A stretch of 64,000 bases of DNA from Maribellus comscasis. Its GTDB lineage: Bacteria > Bacteroidota > Bacteroidia > Bacteroidales > Prolixibacteraceae. Position numbers and translations under genes: made by a program. This document shows positions 8,790 to 18,359 of the stretch, piece after piece. The stretch's first letter is position 1. Every line of letters starts with the position of its first letter. The notes below the pieces were generated by a model, which worked only from the letters and a program-made list of their open reading frames with translations, was not told the DNA's origin and made no database searches. The stretch covers positions 3,782,001 through 3,846,000 of the forward strand of contig NZ_CP046401.1 of NCBI RefSeq assembly GCF_009762775.1, given 5' to 3'.

Positions 8790-10166
8790 TCACAAGTTAA
8801 AAAAGGTATAATATTTTTCGTTGGCGATAATTCTTTTTAAATAAAGAGCTACTTCCCGCGCATGGTAATCTCCCCACATCGAAGATTCCCCACAGGCGAT
8901 TTTTTGCCCTTCAGGAACATTATCCCAGCCGTTGGGTTGATGGTAAATGCTGTGCAGGATTATTCCCTGGTGTTCCGGATTTGTACTCAGATAAGGATAA
9001 TCAAGCAATGAATTCATTACGGTTAATCCGGCCTGCCAGTAGGTTTGTCCTTCTTCTTTCTTTTTGTTTTCAGAAAGGTATTTTCCCAGGCGCAGTAATC
9101 CTTGCGCGCCAATTGCCGCAGCCGAACTGTCAACCGGCTCCCAGCTGTTGTACGGGTCGGATGGTTTATCCAGGTAATCTCCCATTTTATGTAGGTTTGG
9201 AGCCCCTGTATCCCAATATGGAATTCCGTCAACCGGCGTGTTATTTATATAAAAATCGCAGGTAGCTTTGGTTGCCTTGAGCATCATTTTTTCAATTTCA
9301 GCTTTTCCTCCAAAGTCTTTTAAACTGTTGTCGGGAAATTTATTTAGTAGTTCCAGTTCTTCAGCGAAACCGAGCATTGCCCATGCCAGCCCGCGTGTCC
9401 AGGTTGAAAAACCGGTGTAACCTTGCTGTGCATTCGGACAGCGGAAGTTTCCGTCGTTGGTATTAAAAATACTTTCGTGAGCTGTTCGCCCCCAAATATC
9501 ATAGCTGTCTCGTCCTTCGCCATAAAAAACAGAATATTTTGCTGTTGCTGCAATATGTTGAATGGCTCTTTCCAAAAGAGAAATTTTTACATCTCCCTCT
9601 CCCTGAAAAACATGTCCGAGCAAGTGGCTTGCCATTAAAATCCGAACAGAACGTATTGTGTCAACAAACAACGAATGCGGACCATTAAATGAATAAATAA
9701 AACCTCCATCTTTTGTTTTTGTCCAGCGGTGGGCTTGCACCGCTCCTGAGATTTTTACAGCCAGTTCATAAAAATTCTTTTCCCATTCGTTTAAAGGAAT
9801 TTTTCCCTCATTCATTAAACGAAGCAAATTTCCGTAAGTGCTGAGATTATTAAACCCATGATCGTGAACGCCGGTATGACTGATGTGTGAAGCCATTTTT
9901 TCAAGCGTATTTTTTCTCCCGGTTTCCAGAAAATAGTTTTCTCCGGTAGCATCAAACTGTAAAATGGCTGATCCAAATTGGAAACCTTGTGTCCACTCTG
10001 TCCAGCCTCGTGTTGAATACTTTCCATTTACGGTAAAAACAGGCGAACCTTTTGAAGCGTCATAATTTTTGTCAATCAACTTTATTTTTTCCGCGGAAAG
10101 TTCCCAAAACAAATCCAGTTTCTTTTTTAAATGCTCAGGCTGAAGTTTTAGATCAATTTTTATCAT
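8790..10166 (-). CDS. Glycoside hydrolase family 88 (unsaturated glucuronyl/rhamnogalacturonyl hydrolase)
   Basis: GH88 enzymes remove the 4,5-unsaturated uronic acid that polysaccharide lyases leave on oligosaccharides, by hydration of the vinyl ether. The (alpha/alpha)6-barrel pattern is clear, and both catalytic aspartates can be placed: HDHGF near residue 105 and FVDTIRS near 171. The ATG at 10166 is chosen over a TTG 13 codons upstream. It gives 458 residues beginning MIKIDLKLQPEHL with no signal peptide, so the enzyme is probably cytoplasmic. It is the first gene of the seven-gene minus-strand operon. The precise substrate, glucuronyl or galacturonyl, is inferred from the adjacent rhamnogalacturonan lyase. 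Confidence 0.92.
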   Translation of the reverse strand: MIKIDLKLQPEHLKKKLDLFWELSAEKIKLIDKNYDASKGSPVFTVNGKYSTRGWTEWTQGFQFGSAILQFDATGENYFLETGRKNTLEKMASHISHTGVHDHGFNNLSTYGNLLRLMNEGKIPLNEWEKNFYELAVKISGAVQAHRWTKTKDGGFIYSFNGPHSLFVDTIRSVRILMASHLLGHVFQGEGDVKISLLERAIQHIAATAKYSVFYGEGRDSYDIWGRTAHESIFNTNDGNFRCPNAQQGYTGFSTWTRGLAWAMLGFAEELELLNKFPDNSLKDFGGKAEIEKMMLKATKATCDFYINNTPVDGIPYWDTGAPNLHKMGDYLDKPSDPYNSWEPVDSSAAAIGAQGLLRLGKYLSENKKKEEGQTYWQAGLTVMNSLLDYPYLSTNPEHQGIILHSIYHQPNGWDNVPEGQKIACGESSMWGDYHAREVALYLKRIIANEKYYTFFNL

Positions 10167-10349
10167 GCAATGATTAATTAGGTTTAATTCTGCCGAAAGG
10201 TACAAAAGGAGGTTGATTTTTGAAATATTTTTTCACTTACGCAACTTTTAATTTGAAATTTGTTTACGATTTTATTTTAAAAAGTCATGTTCAAATTATA
10301 ACTTCGACTTCCAAATTAAATTAACTAATTCCAACTTATCTTATGTTAC

Positions 10350-10384
10350 CAAATCTAATTGTATCAGACTATCCTGCCATCCAA
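10350..10384 (-). promoter_or_regulatory. Possible promoter of the rhamnogalacturonan operon
   Basis: Read on the minus strand, TAGATTTG (10357-10350) fits TAnnTTTG, and a TTG (10384-10382) lies 24 bases upstream, slightly beyond the usual spacing. Transcription would start about 175 bases before the GH88 gene. The element overlaps the region just upstream of the divergent DUF5916 gene. Confidence 0.25.
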
Positions 10385-10395
10385 CTCTTGTGCCT

Positions 10396-12642
10396 ATGGG
10401 AAGCGACGTAAAATATCTCGTTGCGGTCGTTGCAATTCTTTTGGTGGTGCAAGTAAAAGGACAGCAAAATACTGTTAATGAGCACAACGAATGGCGTTAT
10501 CTCACTTGTCGCGCAGAAGAAGACATTGTACTCGACGGAAAACTGACAGAAGTCTCCTGGCAAAATGCGGAGATACTTACCGATTTCTGGATGAGCTTTC
10601 CGGTTGATGATAAAAAGGCTGACAGTGCCTTAAAAACAAAGGTGAAAATTACCTACAACGAGCAGTTTATTTTTATAGGCGCAGAGTGTTACGGCGATGA
10701 TAATTACATTATTCAAACTTTAAAAAGAGACAATAAGGAGCAAAATGAAGATGTATTTGGCGTAGTTATCGACCCTGTAAATGAACGGACAAACGGGTTT
10801 ACATTTATTGTAAATCCGCTGGGTGTGCAGAAAGAGATGTTAATAACAGGGCAAACGGGGCGACGTGAAATACTTGAGGCCGGACGAACTCCACAAGGTG
10901 TTAATCTTGCCTGGGATAACAAGTGGTTTTCAGAAGTTTCCAACTATCCCGACAAATGGGTGGTTGAAATTGCAATCCCGTTTAAATCGCTCCGTTACGA
11001 CGAAAGCAAACCCGCCTGGGGAGTTAATTTTTTCAGAGTCGATGCCAAATCCAACAGTATACATACATGGTCGAAGGTACCTATTGAATTTAACGAACTT
11101 GACCTTGGATACACCGGGGAACTAATATGGGACAATCCGCCTAAAAAAACGAAAGGAAATATATCTGTAATCCCCTATGTTTTGGGAGGAGTTTATCGTG
11201 ATTTTGAAGCTGGTGAACCCAATGATTTTGATTTTCAGGGAGGCGTGGATAGTAAAATAGCACTCACTTCCGGATTAAACTTTGACCTCACTGTAAATCC
11301 CGATTTTTCACAGGTTGAAGTTGATGAACAGGTTACAAACCTTACTTTGTTTGATATCCGGCTTCCTGAAAAACGTTTATTCTTTTTGGAGAACAGCGAT
11401 ATTTTTGAAGACTTCGGAATTCCTCCCATGCGTCCTTTTTTTTCGCGAAGAATTGGTTTGGATGAGGACGGTAACTCGATTCCAATTTTGTTCGGAGCCA
11501 GGTTGAGCGGCAATGTAAATAAGGATTTGCGAATTGGTTTGATGAACATGCAAACCCGGGAGAAAAATGATTTTCAGGCGCAAAATTATACCGCTGCAGC
11601 ATTTCATAAACAGGTTTTATCGCGCTCGGTTATTAAAGGGTATGTCCACAACCGGCAGGCAACAAATTCCGACACTTCCAATTATAACCGAAACATAGGG
11701 CTTGAATTTTTATATCGTTCTGTGGACGGAAGATTCCAGGGATTTCTGGGATATTCGAAATCTTTTAATCCGGGGGTAAAATCAAAGAATTATTTTTTTA
11801 ACTCCGGAATTGGATATGATAACCGTTCTGTTAGCGTATACAGTAATTTTGCAGGAGTGGGCGATAATTATGTGGCTGACATGGGGTATTTCAGAGGACA
11901 GGAATATTATGACGCGGTCCGCGATACTTCCATCAGGATTGGAATGACTCATTGGTATACAAGAGGAAGTTATACCTTTTATCCGGGAAGCAGCAAAAAG
12001 ATTATTTCGCATACTCCCGGATTTCGTATCATTCGTGATTTAAAGTCCGACCTGTCGACGATAAGCGTTGAAACCGAACTAAGCTATTCCATAAGATTTA
12101 CCAACACCAGCAATCTGACCGCCGCTTATAGTATGAATCATGTAAATCTTTTATATCCGTATTCTTTTACCGATGAGGTACCTTTGCCCGCCGAAAACTA
12201 CAAATATCAGTTTGGAGAAATCACCTGGTTCTCGGATATGCGCAGAAGATTAAGTTTTAATGCGGGAGCATCATATGGTGGATTTTACAACGGGACACGT
12301 TACCGTTATCTTTTGGGAATGAAATACAGGGCACAACCCTGGGGAAATTTTTCATTTATGTTTGAGCAAAATACACTTGATTTCCCTGCCCCCTATGGAA
12401 AAGTGGAATTGTTGTTAATTACCCCACGCATCGATGTTAATTTTTCAAAGGAATTATTTTGGACCACTTTTATACAATATGATACACAAGGCGATAACTT
12501 TAATATAAACAGTCGTTTGCAGTGGCGTTTTCAACCCATGTCAGACATTTATCTGGTTTATACTGATAATTATTCTGTTGATAAAAGAATACCCAAAAAC
12601 AGGGCTTTGGTTTTAAAGGTAAATTACTGGTTAAATTTGTGA
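10396..12642 (+). CDS. DUF5916 outer-membrane beta-barrel protein with CBM9-like N-terminus
   Basis: A signal peptide (about residues 1-24, ending VKGQ) is followed by a CBM9-like carbohydrate-binding fold at about 45-220, with LTCRAEEDIVLDGKLTEVSWQNA at its front. The DUF5916 domain runs to the end, with VDEQVTNLTLFDIRLPEKRLFFLENSD as its hallmark and many amphipathic beta strands ending in VLKVNYWLNL, like a porin-type barrel. The 748-residue length is typical. The family is common in Bacteroidota and its function is not established. The ATG at 10396 is preferred to a GTG two codons upstream. It is divergent from the rhamnogalacturonan operon, so a link with glycan use is possible but not shown. 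Confidence 0.85.
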   Translation: MGSDVKYLVAVVAILLVVQVKGQQNTVNEHNEWRYLTCRAEEDIVLDGKLTEVSWQNAEILTDFWMSFPVDDKKADSALKTKVKITYNEQFIFIGAECYGDDNYIIQTLKRDNKEQNEDVFGVVIDPVNERTNGFTFIVNPLGVQKEMLITGQTGRREILEAGRTPQGVNLAWDNKWFSEVSNYPDKWVVEIAIPFKSLRYDESKPAWGVNFFRVDAKSNSIHTWSKVPIEFNELDLGYTGELIWDNPPKKTKGNISVIPYVLGGVYRDFEAGEPNDFDFQGGVDSKIALTSGLNFDLTVNPDFSQVEVDEQVTNLTLFDIRLPEKRLFFLENSDIFEDFGIPPMRPFFSRRIGLDEDGNSIPILFGARLSGNVNKDLRIGLMNMQTREKNDFQAQNYTAAAFHKQVLSRSVIKGYVHNRQATNSDTSNYNRNIGLEFLYRSVDGRFQGFLGYSKSFNPGVKSKNYFFNSGIGYDNRSVSVYSNFAGVGDNYVADMGYFRGQEYYDAVRDTSIRIGMTHWYTRGSYTFYPGSSKKIISHTPGFRIIRDLKSDLSTISVETELSYSIRFTNTSNLTAAYSMNHVNLLYPYSFTDEVPLPAENYKYQFGEITWFSDMRRRLSFNAGASYGGFYNGTRYRYLLGMKYRAQPWGNFSFMFEQNTLDFPAPYGKVELLLITPRIDVNFSKELFWTTFIQYDTQGDNFNINSRLQWRFQPMSDIYLVYTDNYSVDKRIPKNRALVLKVNYWLNL

Positions 12643-12718
12643 GCTTTATCCTAATGAAGAAAAAATGTTTTGCATAACAACATTTTCAAAATGGTAGTTT
12701 TGCTGTGTTTTTTCAAAA

Positions 12719-13204
12719 TTATTCCACTTTTTTTATTACTGATTTATCTTTGCAGTTTTCAAGCATCTGAATGCTGGTTAACCGGAACAGCGGGTGTTTA
12801 AAATCCGGAGCGATTTCGGCCAGCGGAACTAAAACAAATAAACGTTTTTGTATATGTGGATGAGGAACAAGCAATTCATCGGTTTCTATAAATGTGTTAT
12901 CAAAATACAAGATGTCTATGTCCATCTCCCGCGAGTTGTATCCTTCTTTTTCCCTTTCCCTTCCAAACGATTCTTCAATTGTGTGAATGTTTTTAAGTAG
13001 CTCTTCCGGGCTCTGTTCCGATTCAATAATTAAAACCTGGTTCCAGAAATTTTCTTTGGCATGAAATCCCCAGGGTGGTGTTTCATAAACAGACGACTTA
13101 TGAATTATTCTTCCAAGGTGCTTTTCAACAAGGGGAAAAACTTTTTTGAAGTTTTCTCTTTTATTTCCCAAATTTCCTCCTATTCCTAAAAAAACCTTAT
13201 GCAT
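12719..13204 (-). CDS. folK: 2-amino-4-hydroxy-6-hydroxymethyldihydropteridine diphosphokinase
   Basis: HPPK transfers pyrophosphate from ATP to 6-hydroxymethyl-dihydropterin, the step before dihydropteroate synthase in folate synthesis. The 161-residue length is normal. FLGIGGNLGNKRENF is the N-terminal pterin/ATP loop, SSVYETPPWGF forms the next conserved loop, and REMDIDILYFDN holds the two metal-binding aspartates (family signature RxxDxDIL). VPHPHIQKRLFVLVPLAEIAPD closes the fold. It is a single gene on the minus strand, convergent with the DUF5916 gene. No other folate gene lies nearby. Confidence 0.97.
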   Translation of the reverse strand: MHKVFLGIGGNLGNKRENFKKVFPLVEKHLGRIIHKSSVYETPPWGFHAKENFWNQVLIIESEQSPEELLKNIHTIEESFGREREKEGYNSREMDIDILYFDNTFIETDELLVPHPHIQKRLFVLVPLAEIAPDFKHPLFRLTSIQMLENCKDKSVIKKVE

Positions 13205-13478
13205 AGAGTTGTATATTTGTAACTTTCTGTGTGTTCTTCTTACCTATTCAATATAAAGGTAACGAAAACAATTTAATGAAATCCCTTATCGTTGAAAACG
13301 AGAATAAAATAAAACGAAAACAAAATCGTCTCAAAAACATAAAAGCAAATACTAAAATTTTACTCATATTGTGGAAAGGTAATTTTATTTTTATACAAAA
13401 ATTATGGGGAGATAAACGAATACCAAACCAAAGATTTTTAAATTTTGAAGTTTATAACATTAAATACAATTTGTTCAA

Positions 13479-15257
13479 ATGAAAGAGTTTTTTAAATATG
13501 TATTGGCAACGGTGGTCGGAATTGTTGCGGTTTCGATCATCGGATTTTTTCTCATGTTTATGATTGTTGGTGTCTTGATTTCAACAACCGAAAAGCAGAT
13601 AAGTGTTCAAAACAATTCGATGCTTGTCCTTCCGCTCGACAGGCAAATTGTGGATCGTAACCCTGATGATCCTTTTGAAGATATTGAAATTCCCGGGTTT
13701 GAAACGATAAAAACGGTTGGTCTTGATGATATTAAAACATCGTTGGATAAAGCGGTTAACGACGACCGGATAAAAGGTATTTATTTAAAACTTTCGGCTT
13801 TTAACGGGGGAATGGCTTCTGCCGAGGAAATCAGGAATATGCTGATTGATTTTAAAGGAAAATGTGATAAGCCGGTTTATGCTTACGGCGACAGTTACGA
13901 TCAGAAATCGTATTACCTGGCAACAGTGGCAGACAAGATTGTGATTCATCCACTGGGCTCAGTAGATTTCAGAGGACTTGGAGGTGAAATGATGTTTTAC
14001 AAAAATCTGCTTGAAAAAATAGGAGTTGAGATACAGGTTGTTCGCGGGCCAAACAATAAATTTAAAGCGGCAGTTGAGCCTTTTATGCTTGAACAAATGA
14101 GCGATGAAAACAGAGAACAGCAACTCAGATATATGTCGAGTTTGTGGAATCATATGTTAACGGGAATTTCAGAAACCCGTAATATTTCTGTTGACGAATT
14201 AAATACGCTTGCCGATGAAGTACAGACGTTCAAACAAGGGACCGGTTTTGTAGAGATCGGACTGGTTGATTACGCAAAATATAAAGACGAAGTGCTGGAT
14301 GATATGCGTGAAATTGCTGGAATAAGCGGAAAAAAAGGCATCCCTGTAGTTAGTGTAACCGATTATGCCGATGTTGAAGTAAAGGGATTCTCAGAAAAAT
14401 ACAGCAGAAATAAAATTGCAGTCATTTATGCCAGTGGCGATATTGGAATGTCGATGGGAGGCGAAGCAATTTTTGGAGATGAGCTGGGGCGCGAAATTCG
14501 TAAAGTTCGCCAGGACAGCACATACAAAGCCATTGTTTTACGTGTAAACTCTCCTGGTGGTGCAGTTTTTGATTCTGAAGTGATTTGGCGTGAAGCAAAA
14601 CTGGCTGCTGAAGAAAAAACACTCGTTGTTTCATTCGGCGATGTTGCAGCTTCCGGTGGCTATTATATTTCGTGTCCTGCTGACAAAATTGTTGCCCAAC
14701 CCAATACAATTACCGGGTCCATAGGAATTTTTGGAACTATCCCCAATTTTGGCGAATTAATGAACGACAAGCTGGGAATTACTACCGATGTAGTTAAAAC
14801 CAACAAAAATTCTGATTTGCTGACTTTAACCCGGCCTATGACCGGATATGAGAAACAGTTGCTGGAAAATTACATCGCGCGGGGTTATGATACCTTTCTT
14901 TCGCACGTAGCCGAGGGACGCGGGATGACAAAAGAAGATGTGGATGCTATTGGGCAGGGGCGTGTATGGAGTGGTGAAAATGCAAAAGAAATTGGTTTGG
15001 TTGATGAATTTGGCGGACTGGATGATGCTGTTGAGCTGGCTGCCGAAATTGCCGGTGTAGAAGAATATCGTACTATTTCGCTGCCGTTTTTACCCGATCC
15101 GTTTGAAGAATTTTTCAAAACCGGAACCGATAATCTCCGTGCACGTTTCCTGAAAAATGAACTGGGCGAAAAATATCGTTATTATGAATACTGGAAAAAA
15201 GCTACAAGCTTTAACGGAATTTTTGCACGGATGCCCTACGATATCTATGTGAATTAG
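13479..15257 (+). CDS. sppA: Signal peptide peptidase SppA, 67K type
   Basis: A membrane-bound serine protease that degrades cleaved signal peptides and small membrane peptides. One N-terminal helix (about residues 7-36) anchors it, followed by tandem ClpP-like domains as in the long SppA type. By comparison with the E. coli enzyme, the general-base Lys is K196 in [10 protein letters not shown] and the nucleophile is S392 in [10 protein letters not shown]. The length of 592 is normal for the 67-kDa form. The 274 bases before it are AT-rich with no credible gene. It is alone on its strand and ends at a strong bidirectional terminator. Confidence 0.96.
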   Translation: MKEFFKYVLATVVGIVAVSIIGFFLMFMIVGVLISTTEKQISVQNNSMLVLPLDRQIVDRNPDDPFEDIEIPGFETIKTVGLDDIKTSLDKAVNDDRIKGIYLKLSAFNGGMASAEEIRNMLIDFKGKCDKPVYAYGDSYDQKSYYLATVADKIVIHPLGSVDFRGLGGEMMFYKNLLEKIGVEIQVVRGPNNKFKAAVEPFMLEQMSDENREQQLRYMSSLWNHMLTGISETRNISVDELNTLADEVQTFKQGTGFVEIGLVDYAKYKDEVLDDMREIAGISGKKGIPVVSVTDYADVEVKGFSEKYSRNKIAVIYASGDIGMSMGGEAIFGDELGREIRKVRQDSTYKAIVLRVNSPGGAVFDSEVIWREAKLAAEEKTLVVSFGDVAASGGYYISCPADKIVAQPNTITGSIGIFGTIPNFGELMNDKLGITTDVVKTNKNSDLLTLTRPMTGYEKQLLENYIARGYDTFLSHVAEGRGMTKEDVDAIGQGRVWSGENAKEIGLVDEFGGLDDAVELAAEIAGVEEYRTISLPFLPDPFEEFFKTGTDNLRARFLKNELGEKYRYYEYWKKATSFNGIFARMPYDIYVN

Positions 15258-15279
15258 TAATCTGGCTTTTAAGTTATTT

Positions 15280-15327
15280 CAAAAAAATACCGATGGAACC
15301 GTAAGTAAGTCCATCGGTATTTTTTTG
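15280..15327. terminator. Bidirectional terminator between sppA and the betaine operon
   Basis: Arms at 15280-15297 and 15310-15327 share an 18-bp inverted repeat built on ATACCGATGGA, with A tracts on one side and T tracts on the other, and a 12-base loop. It serves both the convergent sppA and the substrate-binding protein gene. Confidence 0.9.
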
Positions 15328-15339
15328 AAAAGAAGATAG

Positions 15340-16212
15340 CTATTCGAACCATGAATCTACCAATTCTTTGTTTGCTTCGTACCATTTTTGTGCGCCCGTT
15401 TCTTCATCACTGGCTTTTATTTCAGCCATTAAATCATACAGTTGAGATTCTTCAAGATTAAAATTCTTAAAAAATTTGGCTGCTTCGGGTGAGTCCTGAT
15501 CAAAACCCTTTCGCGAAATAATGGCACACACATCCTGCGGGTATACTCCTTTAGGGTCGGTTAAATATTTTAAATCGTAGTTTGCCCACATATAATGTGG
15601 TTTCCAACCGGTAACAACAATCCATTCTTCATTCTTTATCGCTTTTTCAAGACTTGCTACCATAGCTGGTCCACTTGAGGTGACCTGTTCCAAATCCAGA
15701 TTGTATTCATCAATTGCCTTAATTGTGTTAGCATGAATCCCGGCGCCACTGCCAATACCAATAATTTCTTCATTGAATTTGTCTTTGCTGGCATTTAATT
15801 CTTCAATGGAGTTAATTGTAACGTACGAAGGAACAACCAAACCTGTTGTTCCCCCGCTAAATGCTTCTCCCAACTTTACCAGGTCATTGCCATAGTCGGC
15901 CCAGTAATCTTTGTGGGTGTTGGGTAACCAGGCATCCAGAAAAACATCTCCTTTTGAATTGGTTTTTGACAATTCTCCGTAAATTAATCCGGGTTCGAGG
16001 TTCGTTAATTCTACCTCGTAATTGTGACCTTCAAGTGCTGCTTTCGCTAAATGTGTAAATGCAATTCCCTCTGCCCAGTTCGGATACAGGATACTAACTT
16101 CTTTCTGAGCACTTTTTGTTTCCTTTTTATTTCCGCTGTTCGAACACGATGTGAACGCTGCCGCTAAAACAGCAACCATGAACAGTATTCCAATTTTTTT
16201 CAATTTTAACAT
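15340..16212 (-). CDS. proX: Glycine betaine/proline ABC transporter substrate-binding lipoprotein
   Basis: The periplasmic OpuAC/ProX-type binding component of an osmoprotectant importer. The N-terminus is a lipoprotein signal with lipobox FTSC (Cys near residue 23), followed by a short linker and the binding fold. VSILYPNWAEGIAFTHLAKA and EPGLIYGELSKTNSKGDVFLDAW are typical of this family. The aromatic residues around Trp and Tyr near residues 65-110 fit a betaine-binding aromatic box, though this is inferred. The length is 290 residues. It is the last gene of a four-gene minus-strand operon, 23 bases after the permease gene. Confidence 0.93.
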   Translation of the reverse strand: MLKLKKIGILFMVAVLAAAFTSCSNSGNKKETKSAQKEVSILYPNWAEGIAFTHLAKAALEGHNYEVELTNLEPGLIYGELSKTNSKGDVFLDAWLPNTHKDYWADYGNDLVKLGEAFSGGTTGLVVPSYVTINSIEELNASKDKFNEEIIGIGSGAGIHANTIKAIDEYNLDLEQVTSSGPAMVASLEKAIKNEEWIVVTGWKPHYMWANYDLKYLTDPKGVYPQDVCAIISRKGFDQDSPEAAKFFKNFNLEESQLYDLMAEIKASDEETGAQKWYEANKELVDSWFE

Positions 16213-16235
16213 AACATATATATTTAGATTATTTA

Positions 16236-17096
16236 TTATTTTTTTCCAATAGATTGTGTAATTCTATCCAAAATGATGGCTAGGACAACAATCCCAAGTC
16301 CTGCTTCAAAACCTTTGGCAATGTTGTTTTGCTGGATTCCCTGGTAAACAATACTTCCCAAACCTTTAGCCCCAACCATGGATGCAATTACCACCATCGA
16401 TAATGCAAGAAGAATGACCTGGTTTATACCCGCAAGAATTGTTGTTTTGGCCAGGGGTAACTGAATTTTAAAAAGTATTTGTTTTTCGGTAGCGCCAAAT
16501 GCATAACCGGCTTCAATTACGTCCGACGGAACATTTCGGATACCCAAACTGGTTAAACGAACCGCAGGTGGCAACGAAAAAATAACCGTGGCAATTACTC
16601 CCGGAGTGTTTCCAACACTAAAAAAGAATATGGCCGGAATGAGATATACAAATGCCGGCATCGTTTGCATTAAGTCAAGTATTGGACGAATTACTGCATT
16701 TGCGGTGTTACTGCGGGCAGCCCAAATTCCCAAAGGAATACCAAAAATAAGCGCGATAAAAGTAGATACAATTACCAGGGTTGTGGTTTGAACAGCTTCT
16801 TCCCAGTAACCCATCGCCCATACTAAAATAAGTCCCAGAACAACAAAGAAAGCCAGACTTGCACCATCTTTTATTCCCTCTTTTTTTAATGATTTTTTTC
16901 CAGCTTTTGCATAGTAGGCGCCAAGTGTTACCAGAATAATGATTACATAAAACGGAATTACCAGAAATACGTCGTTTATACTGTCCACTGTCCACGAGAT
17001 TATATTATCTATAGCTCTCCACAAATCTGAGAAATTTTCTTCCAGTGCATTAATTCCGATTTCGATATATTTTCCTATGTCTATTAACTTTTCCAT
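16236..17096 (-). CDS. proW: Glycine betaine/proline ABC transporter permease
   Basis: The inner-membrane channel of the same importer. The 286-residue protein has about six membrane helices and the binding-protein-dependent transport signature: LVIVSTFIALIFGIPLGIWAA marks the domain start, and the EAA loop is EAGYAFGATEKQILFKIQLPLA near residue 195. An N-terminal stretch (WRAIDNIISWTVDSINDVF) is like that of ProW/OpuAB proteins. Its start codon is one base from the stop of the ATPase gene upstream, so translation is probably coupled. The substrate is inferred from the whole cassette. Confidence 0.94.
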   Translation of the reverse strand: MEKLIDIGKYIEIGINALEENFSDLWRAIDNIISWTVDSINDVFLVIPFYVIIILVTLGAYYAKAGKKSLKKEGIKDGASLAFFVVLGLILVWAMGYWEEAVQTTTLVIVSTFIALIFGIPLGIWAARSNTANAVIRPILDLMQTMPAFVYLIPAIFFFSVGNTPGVIATVIFSLPPAVRLTSLGIRNVPSDVIEAGYAFGATEKQILFKIQLPLAKTTILAGINQVILLALSMVVIASMVGAKGLGSIVYQGIQQNNIAKGFEAGLGIVVLAIILDRITQSIGKK

Positions 17097-17097
17097 A

Positions 17098-18342
17098 TCA
17101 AATTTCGTTAGCTTTTTCTTTTAACTCAATCACTTCATCCATTTCAAAGCGTGTAGCCTCAATAATCAGTGATGTTTGTGAAACAATACCAAGTAATTTG
17201 CCATTCTCTTCATCAACCACTGCAAGTGGATATCTGGTTTCGGTAATCAGTGGCAGCATATCTTCAACTGTATATGTTTTATACACGCTGGGCACATCTG
17301 TTTTTAAAACTTTTTTTATTGAGGTTTCCTTTTCTTTCTCCAGCTTCAGTATATCCTGCAACCTGACATATCCGAGAAATTTTTTGTCTTCATCTTCAAC
17401 CGGCAGAACATCCATTCCTATAGTTCGCATTTTTCGTATTATACTTTTGGGCCCTTCCTTATTGATTTCGGCGAAAGTAAATTTCTCAAACATCAGAGTT
17501 TCTGCCGTTATTATGGTTTTTCTATCCACCTTTTCAACAAAAGCTTCCACATAATCACTGGCCGGGTTGGTAAGGATATCTTCTGCCGTTCCGATTTGTT
17601 CTACGACCCCGTCTTTCATAATTGCAATCCGATCGCCAATTTTTATAGCTTCATCCAGGTCGTGTGTAATAAACACAATGGTTTTATGTAGTTTATTTTG
17701 AATTTGTAAAAGCTCATCCTGCATATCTGACTTGATCAAAGGATCGAGTGCCGAAAAGGCTTCGTCCATCAGCAGCACTTCCGGATCGTTAGCCAATGCA
17801 CGGGCGAGGCCGACTCTCTGTTGCATTCCTCCTGATAGTTCCTTAGGATATTGCGATTCGTAGCCTTTTAAGCCAACAGTTTCCAAAGCCCTTTTTGCCC
17901 GTGCCTCTCGTTGTTCTTTTTCTTCCCCTCTGATTTCAAGTCCAAAGGAAGCATTCTCCAGAATGGTATGATGTGGAAGCAATCCAAATTTCTGAAAAAC
18001 CATACTCATTTTGGTACGTCTGGTTTCGAGCAGTTCCTTGTTTGTTTCGCGGGTGATGTCATGACTATCAAAATATACATTCCCTGCTGTTGGTTCGTTT
18101 AAACGATTTAGACAACGGATTAATGTTGATTTTCCACTGCCCGACAGTCCCATGATTACAAATATCTCTCCTTCTTTAATTTCGAGATTGGCTTTGTTAA
18201 CACCTACAGTACATTTGGTTTTTTTCAGGATTTCTTCTTTTGAAACCCCTTGTTGCAGTAGCTTTAACGCTTCCTGTTTTCGTTTTCCGAAAATCAGCGT
18301 TAGATTCTCAACATGAATTTTTATTTTTCTTTTGTCTGACAT
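17098..18342 (-). CDS. proV: Glycine betaine/proline ABC transporter ATP-binding protein with CBS domains
   Basis: The ATPase that drives osmoprotectant import. Walker A is GLSGSGKST near residue 69, the ABC signature is LSGGMQQRVGLARAL, Walker B is VLLMDEAFSALDP, and the His switch is FITHDLDEA. Residues about 285-410 form two CBS motifs, with FLGYVRLQDIL and LLGIVSQTSLI as hallmarks; in OpuA-type ATPases these sense ionic strength. The 414-residue length matches the ProV/OpuAA type. It follows the porin gene by 17 bases and precedes the permease by one base. Confidence 0.96.
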   Translation of the reverse strand: MSDKRKIKIHVENLTLIFGKRKQEALKLLQQGVSKEEILKKTKCTVGVNKANLEIKEGEIFVIMGLSGSGKSTLIRCLNRLNEPTAGNVYFDSHDITRETNKELLETRRTKMSMVFQKFGLLPHHTILENASFGLEIRGEEKEQREARAKRALETVGLKGYESQYPKELSGGMQQRVGLARALANDPEVLLMDEAFSALDPLIKSDMQDELLQIQNKLHKTIVFITHDLDEAIKIGDRIAIMKDGVVEQIGTAEDILTNPASDYVEAFVEKVDRKTIITAETLMFEKFTFAEINKEGPKSIIRKMRTIGMDVLPVEDEDKKFLGYVRLQDILKLEKEKETSIKKVLKTDVPSVYKTYTVEDMLPLITETRYPLAVVDEENGKLLGIVSQTSLIIEATRFEMDEVIELKEKANEI

Positions 18343-18359
18343 AACTCCACGTTTTAGAA

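Noticed and set aside
13231..13482. An 83-codon frame between folK and sppA
   Set aside because: It is Lys/Asn-rich low-complexity text from AT-rich DNA and overlaps the sppA start.
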